Shown here: piece after piece, positions 7,430 to 17,400 of the stretch
How positions within the stretch are numbered: position 1 is the stretch's first letter
Layout of the letters: each line of letters opens with the position of its first letter
Program-made: the position numbers and the translations under genes
NCBI GenBank assembly: GCA_020725765.1
Contig: DYEI01000162.1
Location: 1-38,546, forward strand
Source: Anaerolinea sp.
GTDB taxonomy: Bacteria > Chloroflexota > Anaerolineae > SpSt-313
DNA: 38,546 bases
Direction: 5' to 3'
Notes under the pieces: generated by a model
Seen by the model: the letters and a program-made list of their open reading frames with translations, nothing else
Databases searched by the model: none
What the model was told of the DNA's origin: nothing

Positions 7430-9420
7430 GCCCTCGCAGCCGTCGTCTGGCCACGGTCTCTCTGAGCGCGGCCCTGGCGTTGGCTCTGGTTGGGCAATTC
7501 TACTTTGAGAGGCGTCGTGAGTATCCCTGGGACGCCGTGATTCTGTATGCCCTGGGCTCGGTGCTCTTCCTGACGGCGGTGCGGCTGGCGGGACTGGGCC
7601 CTGATGCGCCAGGTGCTGCGGCCGCCGCGTGGCAGGCCGCCCTCGGATGGGTGCGCCGACATCCCTGGAGGGTTGGCGCGGCGACGGTAAGCGCCGTGGC
7701 CGTCCTCGCCGTTGGGAGCCGCGCTGCGCAGCCCCTTACGGCCGCAGAGGGCTGCTTCCTGCTGGGGCTTTGGGCGGGGGCGGTGCTTCTCTTCCTGGGA
7801 GCGACGGTGAGCTGGCCGCGGGCCGCGGCCTGGTGGCGGAGCCTGCCCGCGCGGCTCAGGGCGAGCTGGTGGGAGGTGTCGGCCGTTGCTCTGGTGACGG
7901 CGGTCGCCGCTGCCGCTCGGCTGGTGGCCCTGGACCGCATCCCCTACATACTGGGTGGCGACGAGGCCTCGATGGGTCGCGAGGCGCTGAACGTCCTCCG
8001 CGGCCGGCTCACGAACCCCTTTGCAACCGGCTGGTTTTCGCACCCGACGCTCTTCTTCTACCTCCTCGCTGCCTCGCTGCGCTGGCCTGGCGGGTTGGTG
8101 AGCGGCCTCCGCCTGGTCCCGGCCCTGGCGGGGGTGCTGACGGTTCCGGCGCTGTACCTCCTCGTGCGGGAGCTGTTCGGACGCAGGGTAGCGCTCCTTG
8201 CGGCCGGATACCTTGCCTGCTACCACTATGCCATACACTACTCGCGCCTGGCGCTGAACAACAACCTGGATCCCCTCTTTGCTTCGCTAGGCTTCTATGC
8301 GCTGCTGATAGGGTTGCGCACGCGACGGCCGGTAGCCTTTGCGCTGGCGGGGGTGCTCCTGGGCGTTGGGCAGTACTTTTACATGGGTGCGCGGGTGGTG
8401 GTCATCATTGCCGTGGCCTTTGTAGCGTGGGCGGCGTGGTCGGAGGACGGCTCCTGGCGGGCCTGGCGGGGGAACCTCCTCCTGACGGTCGGTGGTTTTC
8501 TGCTTGCCGGCTGGCCGCTCTTGCTCTTTTTCGCGCGGCACCCGCGGGATTTCGCGGCGCGCATCAACCAGCTCGGCATTTTCCAGTCCGGATGGCTGGT
8601 CAGCGAGGCAGCCAAGCTGCAGAGGAGTCAGCTCAGCCTTCTGTGGCAGCAGTTCACCAGAACGGTGCTGGCCTTCCATTACTACCCGGATCCGGCACCC
8701 TTCTATCGCCCCGGTGTGCCCTTACTGGACTCGCTCAGTGCAGTGCTCTTCACCTTTGGGCTGGTGTATACCATGGCAAGCTTGCGACAGCGCGGGAGCA
8801 AGCTCATGGCGCTGTGGTTCTGGGGGGTGCTCCTCTTTGGCGGAGTGCTCATGGAGAACCCGCCGAGCTCGCAACGGCTGCTGCTGAGCGTCGTGCCCGT
8901 CAGCACCTTTGTGGCGCTGGGGCTATCGGTGCTGGTGGGGGCGGGTGAGCGCATAGGGCGGTGGCGCAGCTTCTCCGTGTGGCTGCTCCTTGGCCTGGCC
9001 GTGGTCGTCCTCGGACAGCGGAGCCTGCGCTTCTACTTCGGTCCCTACACAAGCGCGCGGGTGTACCCCGGCCTGAACACCGAGGTCGGCCATCGGATGG
9101 GGCTCTATCTGCGGGAGCTCGGGCCTGAGTACCACTACTTCTTCTTCGGGCCGCCGCGGATGTATGCCGGCTTCCCTTCGCTGCTGTACCTTGCGCCGGA
9201 CGTAGAGGGCGAGGACGTCTACGAGCTGCCGGGCGACCCCGGCGACTGGGAGCGGCCTGGAAAACGCCCGGTCTTCCTGTTCCTCCCCGAGCGGCTCGGC
9301 GAGCTTGATGCTGTCAGATCCTGGTTTCCCGGTGGCGAGGTCAAAGAGTTCCGGCAGGACTCGGGAGCACTCCTCTTCGTGACCTATGTGCCGGGCGAGG
9401 TGACGGGTGGGACGCAATAG
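7426..9420 (+). CDS. GT39-like GT-C membrane glycosyltransferase
   Basis: Integral membrane protein of 664 residues. An N-terminal extension of about 140 residues holds several extra membrane helices before the GT39-like core. The core's first external loop has LGGDEASMGREA with Asp179-Glu180, then a GWFSHPTLFFYLL segment that resembles the PMT/ArnT loop (small residues, His-Pro, aromatic membrane entry). Roughly a dozen hydrophobic segments follow to about residue 535, and the C-terminal 130 residues are soluble (YHYFFFGPPRMYAG). The ATG overlaps the methyltransferase stop by 4 nt (ATGA), indicating translational coupling. Donor and acceptor are unknown. It shares domain layout with the next gene (long N-terminal membrane extension, active loop near residue 180), so the two are probably tandem paralogues. 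Confidence 0.8.
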   Translation: MSPRSRRLATVSLSAALALALVGQFYFERRREYPWDAVILYALGSVLFLTAVRLAGLGPDAPGAAAAAWQAALGWVRRHPWRVGAATVSAVAVLAVGSRAAQPLTAAEGCFLLGLWAGAVLLFLGATVSWPRAAAWWRSLPARLRASWWEVSAVALVTAVAAAARLVALDRIPYILGGDEASMGREALNVLRGRLTNPFATGWFSHPTLFFYLLAASLRWPGGLVSGLRLVPALAGVLTVPALYLLVRELFGRRVALLAAGYLACYHYAIHYSRLALNNNLDPLFASLGFYALLIGLRTRRPVAFALAGVLLGVGQYFYMGARVVVIIAVAFVAWAAWSEDGSWRAWRGNLLLTVGGFLLAGWPLLLFFARHPRDFAARINQLGIFQSGWLVSEAAKLQRSQLSLLWQQFTRTVLAFHYYPDPAPFYRPGVPLLDSLSAVLFTFGLVYTMASLRQRGSKLMALWFWGVLLFGGVLMENPPSSQRLLLSVVPVSTFVALGLSVLVGAGERIGRWRSFSVWLLLGLAVVVLGQRSLRFYFGPYTSARVYPGLNTEVGHRMGLYLRELGPEYHYFFFGPPRMYAGFPSLLYLAPDVEGEDVYELPGDPGDWERPGKRPVFLFLPERLGELDAVRSWFPGGEVKEFRQDSGALLFVTYVPGEVTGGTQ

Positions 9421-11434
9421 CGAGGGTCTGGCCCCATCGCACCTGATTGCGCAGCGTCTCGGGGCGCTGGGGCTTGTTGCCGTGGGCGCGGTGGGCCTCG
9501 GTGCTGCCTACCTCGGCCAGAGGGCCCTGGACCGGCCGCCGGTGAGGCCGGGGGAGTGGGGGCTGCTCCTGGGCGGTGCAGCGACCTTTGCGTTGTGCTG
9601 CTCGGGCTATGCACTGGAGCGGGCGCGCGAACAGCCGGAGCAGACCGTCGCGCAGCCGCGGCTCTGGCTCCTGGGGCTCGCGCTGGTTCTTGCCGCGGCC
9701 GCGTTTCCCGGCTTTGCGGGGAACCGGTTCCGCCTCTGGTCGGCGGTGCTCTGGATTGCCGCGCTTGCCTCACTATACGCCGCCTTTGCGCGGCGAGGTG
9801 CCGGAGCGGGCGAGGGCGGCGCGCGCAGGGAGGCAGGCGGGGTGCGCCTCTCCTGGGAGACGCTGCTGCTGGCGGCTATCATCCTGGTAGGGGCCTTCCT
9901 GCGGCTCCACCGGCTCGATGCGATCCCGGCGGAGATGGGCACCGACATGCCGCTCAAGTACGAGAACGCACGCGAGATCATGCAGGGGCAACTCATGATC
10001 TTCTGCCCTCGCTATCCTGGCAGGGAAGCGCTGCTGTTCTATCTGATTGCCCTGTATGGCAGGCTCTTTGGGCTGGGGTTCTTTGCGATCAAGGTCACGA
10101 CGGCGCTGCTGGGGGTGGCGACCATACCGGCGCTCTACCTGCTGGCCCGGGAGCTCTATGGCCGCCATGTGGCGGTGGTCGCGGCTGCGCTGCTGGCTCT
10201 GAGCAGGTGGCACGTCACCCTCAGCCGGTCGGGCTACCGGGCGATCCTGGTGCCGCTGTTTCTGGCCCTTCTGATGCTTGGGCTGGTGCGGGCCCTGCGG
10301 CGAGGCTCAGGGGCGGGGTTCGTGGCCACTGGGCTTGTGCTGGGGCTGGGGATGTACACGTACAACTCGTTCCTGGTGGTGCCGCCAACGCTCGTTCTGG
10401 TGCTGGCGGTGGAGATGGCGCGCTCCGGGTGGGGTTGGCTGCGTCGCTACGGGTGGGGGCTGGTTGGGCTAGTGTTGGCGGCCGTGCTGGTCTTCCTGCC
10501 GCTGGGGCACTATATTCTGGAGCAGCCGGAGGTCTATGCCTTCCGCGTGGCGACGCGGCTGACGGATGCCGAAGTGCCGCTGCCTGCGGAGCCCTGGCGG
10601 GTCTTGCTGGGGAACCTCTGGCGGGCGGCAGGCATGTTCAACCTGCGGGGCGATATCGTCGCCTACACTAACGTGCCCTACAGGAGGCATCTCGGGGCGG
10701 TCAGTGGCGTGCTGTTTGCGGCCGGGCTGGGGTACAGCCTCCTGCGGTTCTGCCGTGGCCACAACACCGTGGTGCTGGCCTTTCTAGCTGCGATGATCTT
10801 TCCCACGGCGCTGGCGCTGGCCTTTCCCAATGAGGTCCCGAACGCCGGCCGGGCCTCGGGCGTCATCACTTCGACGTACCTGCTGGCCGCGCTGCCGCTC
10901 GTGGCTCTGTACCGGCGGATGGCGACCCTCCGTCCCGTCGGTTGGGGTCGCACGGGGCTTGGGGGCAGTGCTCCGGTGGCAGGATGGCTACGGGGCGCAG
11001 GCCTCCTCCCGGGTCTGGTGCTGGTTGGGCTCCTCGGCGCCGAGCTGCGAGAGACGTGGCAGGGATACTTTCAGGACTATGTGCGGCATTTGCCACGCGG
11101 CAACTATGCGATATCCTTAGAGATCGCCCGGGTGCTCGATGGCTTTGAGGAGGAGGGCGAGTCCTACGTCGTCGTGTGGCCCCACTGGTTCGATGGCAAC
11201 GCCCTGCGCGCGCAGCTCCGGGTCAAGTCCAAGTCGTGGGACTGGGAGCTGCCGAGGCTGGATCCGGAAGGGCCGCCGCTCTCCACTGTACAGGGGAAAG
11301 TGCTCTTTGTGGTGCATCCCGGCGACAGGGAAAGCCTGGAGGTTCTGCGGGAGTGTTTCCCGCGCGGGGTGGCCATCGGCCACCGCGACAACAACGGCGA
11401 GGTGGCCTTTGTGACGTTCTATGGAGAGAGATAG
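9407..11434 (+). CDS. GT39-like GT-C membrane glycosyltransferase, altered Asp-Glu motif
   Basis: Integral membrane protein of 675 residues with the same layout as its upstream neighbour: about 150 residues of extra N-terminal membrane segments, then the GT39-like core. The usual Asp-Glu of the first external loop reads Gly-Thr-Asp180-Met181 (EMGTDMPLKYENAREI), so only the Asp is kept. The loop continues with a PRYPGREALLFYLIAL segment. The C-terminus has a soluble region of about 130 residues (ARVLDGFEEEGESYVVVWP). The GTG at 9407 overlaps the previous gene by 14 nt, with a GAGG at 9397-9400 as ribosome binding site. It ends 4 nt before the chosen start of the giant gene. It may be a transferase with shifted specificity or reduced activity; the sequence cannot decide. 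Confidence 0.77.
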   Translation: MGRNSEGLAPSHLIAQRLGALGLVAVGAVGLGAAYLGQRALDRPPVRPGEWGLLLGGAATFALCCSGYALERAREQPEQTVAQPRLWLLGLALVLAAAAFPGFAGNRFRLWSAVLWIAALASLYAAFARRGAGAGEGGARREAGGVRLSWETLLLAAIILVGAFLRLHRLDAIPAEMGTDMPLKYENAREIMQGQLMIFCPRYPGREALLFYLIALYGRLFGLGFFAIKVTTALLGVATIPALYLLARELYGRHVAVVAAALLALSRWHVTLSRSGYRAILVPLFLALLMLGLVRALRRGSGAGFVATGLVLGLGMYTYNSFLVVPPTLVLVLAVEMARSGWGWLRRYGWGLVGLVLAAVLVFLPLGHYILEQPEVYAFRVATRLTDAEVPLPAEPWRVLLGNLWRAAGMFNLRGDIVAYTNVPYRRHLGAVSGVLFAAGLGYSLLRFCRGHNTVVLAFLAAMIFPTALALAFPNEVPNAGRASGVITSTYLLAALPLVALYRRMATLRPVGWGRTGLGGSAPVAGWLRGAGLLPGLVLVGLLGAELRETWQGYFQDYVRHLPRGNYAISLEIARVLDGFEEEGESYVVVWPHWFDGNALRAQLRVKSKSWDWELPRLDPEGPPLSTVQGKVLFVVHPGDRESLEVLRECFPRGVAIGHRDNNGEVAFVTFYGER

Positions 11435-11438
11435 TGCC

Positions 11439-14400
11439 ATGCAGGATTGCCTGGAGAGGCCCCAGGTCGAAAGCGGGGGGCAGGGCGTGCTCGCACGGCT
11501 GCGGGCGTATGTGGGCACCCAGCAGTTCGTCAGGCTGGCGCTCGTGGCCATCCTGCTCCTTGGGGCGTCGATGCGCCTCACGGGCGTCAACTGGGATGAA
11601 GGGACCCATCTGCACCCGGATGAGCGTTTCCTGACCGATGTCACGAGCCGGCTGGGTTGGCCAAAGAGTCTGGCCGAGTACTTTGACGAGGCGCGCTCGC
11701 CGCTGAACCCATACAACCGCGATGTGGGCATGTTCGTCTATGGGACGGCGCCCATCTTTCTGGTCAAGGGCCTCGGGTTGCTCCTGAACAAGAGCTCCTA
11801 CTGGGAGGTCCACCTGGTCGGACGGGTTGTATCGGCCGGCTATGACCTGCTGGTCATCGTTCTGGTGTTTCTCATCGGCCGGCGGCTGTATGGGCGGTGG
11901 ATCGGGCTCTTGGGCGCTTTCCTCATGGCGTGCACCGTTCTGAACATCCAGCACTCGCACTTTTACACCGTGGAGAACTATATCACGCTGATGGTGACGC
12001 TGGCGTTCCTCTTTGCAGTGCGCGTCATGCAGGGCGGTGGTTGGGGGGACTGGGCACTCCTGGGGGCGAGCTTTGGCCTCGCTGTGGCCGGCAAGATCAA
12101 TATGGCCATGTTCGCCCTTGTCATCGCGGCGGCGTGCCTGGTGCGGGCGTTGAGCGAGCCGCTGCCGGAGACCTGGAACGCCGGTGTGCGGGTGCTTTGG
12201 CGGCGGAATCTTGGACCGCTGTCGCTACTCATGCAGGTCAACGGGCGCGACGACCGGGCAGGCCGCGTCGTGGCCCTGCAGCGCGGCATCTTGCGTGCCG
12301 GGGCGGGGCTTGCGCTGACCCTGCTCATCGCACTCGTGGCCTTTCGCGTGGCTCAGCCCTACGCCTTCAGTGGCCCAAGCCCCTTCAGCCTGGAGCTTTC
12401 CCCGCGCTGGCTGGAGGACATGAGGCGGGCCGCGGCCATGATGAACGGCACAATCGACATGCCGCCGAGCCATCAGTGGACCGACCGCGAGCCGGTGTGG
12501 TATGCGCTGCGCAACATCGTGCTGTGGGGCATGGGGCTGCCTCTCGGGCTGGCGGCCTGGCTCGGCTGGGCGGTGGCGGGGGTCGAGCTCTGGCGGAGGC
12601 GCAAGGTCGAGCATCTGCTGCCCCTGGTGTGGGTGACCTTCCCATTCCTGTATCTGAGCATCCAGTTCGTCAAGTCGATCCGCTATTTCCTGCCCTTCTA
12701 CCCGGTGCTGGTGCTCCTTGGGGCATACTTCATCTTCTGGCTGTGGCGACAGGCGCGGCGCATTGCGGGGGCCGCGGGCCCGGCCTGGACGCGGATGCTC
12801 GCCCGCCGGGCGCCCGCGGGGGCGATGGTTGTGGCAGGTGTGATCGTGCTGGGCACCTTCCTGTATGCCGAGGCCTTTACCAACATCTACCGTCGGCCCC
12901 TCACCCGGGTCGCTGCCTCACGCTGGGTCTATGAGAACATTCCCCCGGGCGCCACGATCACCTTCGAGCACTGGGACGACCCCATCCCCCAGAACGTCGA
13001 CGGGCGGGACGCCGGCCGGTACTACAACATGCTGGGTACAGACCCCTACTGGGAGGACACGCCCGAAAAGCGGGACGCCCTCTACAGCTGGCTGGACCAG
13101 GCAGACTATATCGTCCTCTCCAGCAACCGGGTCTATGAATCGATCCCGCGCCTGCCTGAGCGCTTTCCGCTGACGACCGCCTACTACCGGTACCTTTTCT
13201 CGGGTGATCTCGGGTTCCGCATCCTGAGGGTGTTCACCTCGTACCCCAACCTCGGCCCCATCGAGCTTGTGGACGACCGGGCCGACGAGACGTTCACCGT
13301 CTACGATCACCCCAAGGTCATCATCTTTGAGAAGACGGCTGCCTACTCCAGCGCGCGGGTGCGGGAGCTCTTGGGCGACATCCCGGTCGACCGGGTGATC
13401 CGACTGAGCCCGGTCCAGACGATGCGTTCCCGGCACCTTCTCCTCCTGCGGCAGGCGGAGCTGGAGGCACAGCGTGCCGGTGGGACGTGGTCGGCGATGT
13501 TCAACCGGATGGACCTGGCCAATCGGCTGCCCGTGCTGGCGTGGCTGGCTGTGACCGAACTGCTGGGGTTGATTGCGCTGCCGATTGCCTATCACGCCTT
13601 CCCGCGCCTGCGGGACCGGGGGTTCATCTTCGCCAAGGGGCTGGGGATACTGCTCGTCTCGTACCTCGCGTGGCTGGCGGCGAGCTTGCACCTTCTCCCG
13701 TACACGAGGCTGGCCATCGTTGCTCAGGTGCTGCTGGTGCTCCTCGTGGCCCTCTGGCTGGCGAGGCGGCGGTGGAGTGAGATGTGGGCCTACCTGCGCC
13801 GGGAGTGGCGCATGCTGCTCCTTGAGGAGGGGCTCTACCTGGCGTTCTTTGGGGCCTTCCTCCTCGTCCGCATGGGGAACCCGGACCTCTGGCACCCGGC
13901 GAGGGGCGGCGAGAAGCCGATGGACCTGGCCTATCTGAATGCCATCATCAAGAGCACGTGGTTCCCGCCCTATGACCCCTGGTATGCTGGTGGCTACATC
14001 AACTATTACTACTTTGGGCACGTGCTGGTTGCGACCCTGATCAAGCTCTCGGGCATCGTTCCGACGACGGCGTACAACCTGGTGCTGCCGACGCTCTTCG
14101 CACTGACCGCCATGGGGGCCTACGCAGTAGTGGCCGGGCTCGTTGGACAGGCGGGAGGCGGCGGTGATGAACCGACCCGGACGTTGGACCGCGCGGCGCG
14201 GTTCGGCCTCTTTGGGGCGCTTCTTGTTACGGTGCTGGGGAACCTGGGGCAGGTGCGACTGCTGACGCAGGCCTTTCAGGCGGCGAGTCAGCTCGAGTTC
14301 CGCAGCACCCTGCCGGGCCTCGCCGGGCTGGTCAGGACGCTGGACGGGCTGTTGCGGGTGCTGGCCGGGCGGCCGCTGGGAACCAACCCGGACTGGTGGT

Positions 14401-17400
14401 TCTGGAACGCGAGCCGCGTGATGGGTGCCGGGGAGATCAACGAGTTCCCCTACTTCACCTTCCTCTACGCCGACTTGCATGCGCATCTCATCGCGCTCCC
14501 CTTTGGGCTGCTGGCTCTCGGCCTGACCGTGAGCCTGCTCAACCAGTGTGTGGGCGCAGCCCGGGCGGCAGCGCGCTCCCCTGAGGAACCGGCCGGACAG
14601 GGCTCGCCCGCTGATATGATGCTGACCAAGGCAGGGCCGACGGCGGCAGTGGGCTTGCCAGGACGTCTGAAGCAATGGGCAGCTACCGTGCAGTGGACCG
14701 AGTGGCTCGGGCTCACGCTGCTGGCGCTCGTCCTGGGCGAGCTGAGGGTGAACAACACCTGGGACTATCCGACGTACCTGCTTGTGGCGGCGGGCGGGAT
14801 GGTCATCGCCCGGATGCATGGGAGGCGGGGCCCCTGGTGGGCTGAGGTCTGGCCGGTGCTGAAGCGGCTCCTCTTCCTGGCGCTCGCCAGTACGGTGCTG
14901 TTTCAGCCCTTCCATGCCCGGTACGGCGCGGCGTATACGTCGGTGGAGCTATGGCGTGGCACGCGCACCCCGCTGGGTGACTATGTGGTGATCCACGGGG
15001 TCTTTCTCTTCATCCTGCTCATCTACGCGCTGAACCGCGCCTTTGGGTACCAGGCACGGGGGGCGTTGGCGCGGAGCGTGCGGCTGACCCTGGGTCAGCC
15101 GCTAAGGATCGGCCGCTACATGCGGCTGGCCGACCGTCTGGTGCAGCCGGGAGCGGCGTATCAGGTGGGATGGCTTGGGATCATGGCTCTCGCCGCATTC
15201 TCGGCGGCGTCGGTGATGGTGCACTGGTGGCTCGTGGGGCTGGCTCTGCCGCTGCTCGTCGTGGGGATGAGCCTGTCGCTGCGGCGGGACCTGCCTGCGG
15301 CGGAGCAATTCGCCGCGATGCTCTTCAGCCTTGGGCTTGTGCTGACCGCAGCGGTCGAGGTCGTGGTGCTGCGCGGCGATATCGGCCGAATGAACACCGT
15401 GTTCAAGCTCTACCTGCAGGTGTGGGTGCTGTGGGGGGTGGCAGCGGCCGTCGCGCTCTCAGCGCTCAGCAGGCGATGGGCAAGGTGGCGCCCGGCATGG
15501 CGGGAGTCCTGCCAGCTCGGCCTTGGGCTCCTCCTTCTCGGAGCAGCACTGTACCCCCTCACGGCGACTGGCGCCAAGATCAATGACCGGTTCGACAGGA
15601 GCCTGGGTCCGGGTCTCGATGGCACCGCCTACATGCAGACAGCCCAGTACTACGATCAGGACCGGCTGTTGGAGCTCCGCCACGACCTCGAGGCCATCCG
15701 CTGGCTGCAGGACAATGTGCGGGGGTCCCCGGTCATTCTCGAGGCTCAGACGCCGCTCTACCGGTGGGGGTCGCGCATCTCGATTTACACCGGTCTGCCG
15801 ACCGTCATCGGCTGGGACTGGCACCAGATGCAGCAGCGTGCGGTGGTGCCGGGCGAGGCGATTCTCTGGCGGCTGGATGACGTCCGTCGCATGTACGACA
15901 CGATCGACGGGGATGAGCTCATCCGGCTCCTCAGGCTCTACGACGTGTCGTACGTCTATGTCGGCGAGCTGGAGCAGGCGTACTACAGCCCGGAGGGTCT
16001 CGCCAAGTTTGAGCGGCTGGCGGGCAGCCTGTTCGACGTCGTGTACCGGCGGGGCCCGGTCACCATCTATCAGGTGCGGCGGGAGCAGCTTGGAGGGCTC
16101 GCCACGCGCCCTTTTCTGCTGCCGCAAGCCGGGGGGAGCGGCAAGGCGCTCCTGCTCTCCGAGCCGGTTGATCAGTTGCCCGTCGTTGCGGACCGTGGCT
16201 GGAACCCCCTGGCCAACGCCGGGCCGGCTGCGGCTGTGCTCATCTGGTGGCTTGCCGTCTGCCTGCTGGGCTGGGCGGCGTGGCCTCTCCTCATGGGTGT
16301 GTGCCGGGGCCTGCCGGATCGCGGGTATCTCCTGGCCAAGGGGGCTGGCTGGCTGATTGTGGGGTACCTGCTGTGGCTGGGCGCCTCGACCCGGGCCCTG
16401 GCCAACCGGGTGCCGTACGCGTACGCAATCCTTGGGCTTCTCGTGGTGGCGGGAGTCTGGGTTGCGAGGCGGCAGCGTCGACGACTCGGCGCCCTGTGGC
16501 GCGCACGGCGATGGCTCCTTCTGCGGGAGGAGTTCCTCTTCTCCGGGGCGTTCCTGGCCCTCGTTCTCGTGCGCCTGGGTAACCCGGACCTCTGGCAGCC
16601 GTGGTTTGGCGGCGAGAAGATGATGGAGTTCGCGTATCTGAACGCCATCCTCAAGAGCGCCCACTTTCCGCCCTACGACCCCTACTTTGCGGGCGGCTAC
16701 ATCAACTACTACTACTATGGCCTGTACCTGGTCAACGTGCTGATCAAGCTCACCGGCATCGTGCCGGAGGTCGCCTTCAACCTGGCCGTGCCGACCTTTT
16801 TCGCGCTCACGGTCGCCATGGCCTTCTCGCTAGGCCATGCCCTCACCTGGCGGCGAAAGGGTCGGCAGTGGCTGTGGAGTGGCGTGGCTGCGGCCGTGGG
16901 GACGGCGCTACTGGCCAACCTCACGGTGCTGGCGCAGTGGGTGGGGGGGCTGGTCTGGCTGGGAGGCGGCCCGACGGAGGGGGCGCCGGGCCTCGAGGCG
17001 ATGCAGCCGCTGCTCGCGGGGCTTGCGCGATGGCTGAGCGGACAGGGGAACCTGCCAGCCTTCGACTACTGGTGGGAGGCCACGCGGATCATCCCCAACA
17101 CTATCAACGAGTTCCCCTTCTTCTCGTTTCTCTTTGCCGACCTGCACCCCCACATGATGGGCATGCCCTTCGCCCTGGGGCTGCTGGTGGCGCTCGTGGC
17201 GCTGGTGGCCCCCGGGGCTGGCTGTGGTCGGCTCGCCACGCAGCGCAGATCAGATCCCAAGGGCTGGGGCACCGTGGGACCCCTCCGAGGAAAGTGGCCG
17301 CTTGCACTGCTCGCCCTCATCGGCGGGGCGCTTGGCCCGCTGAACACCTGGGACTTGCCGACCTATCTGGGGTTGGCGGTGGTGGTGCTGGTGTGGGTGG

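Noticed and set aside
12918-14915. A 665-codon open frame on the minus strand inside the giant gene
   Set aside because: It is antisense to the strongly conserved YYY module, is rich in Arg/Pro/Gln/His and has no domain. Long antisense frames are expected in GC-rich coding DNA.
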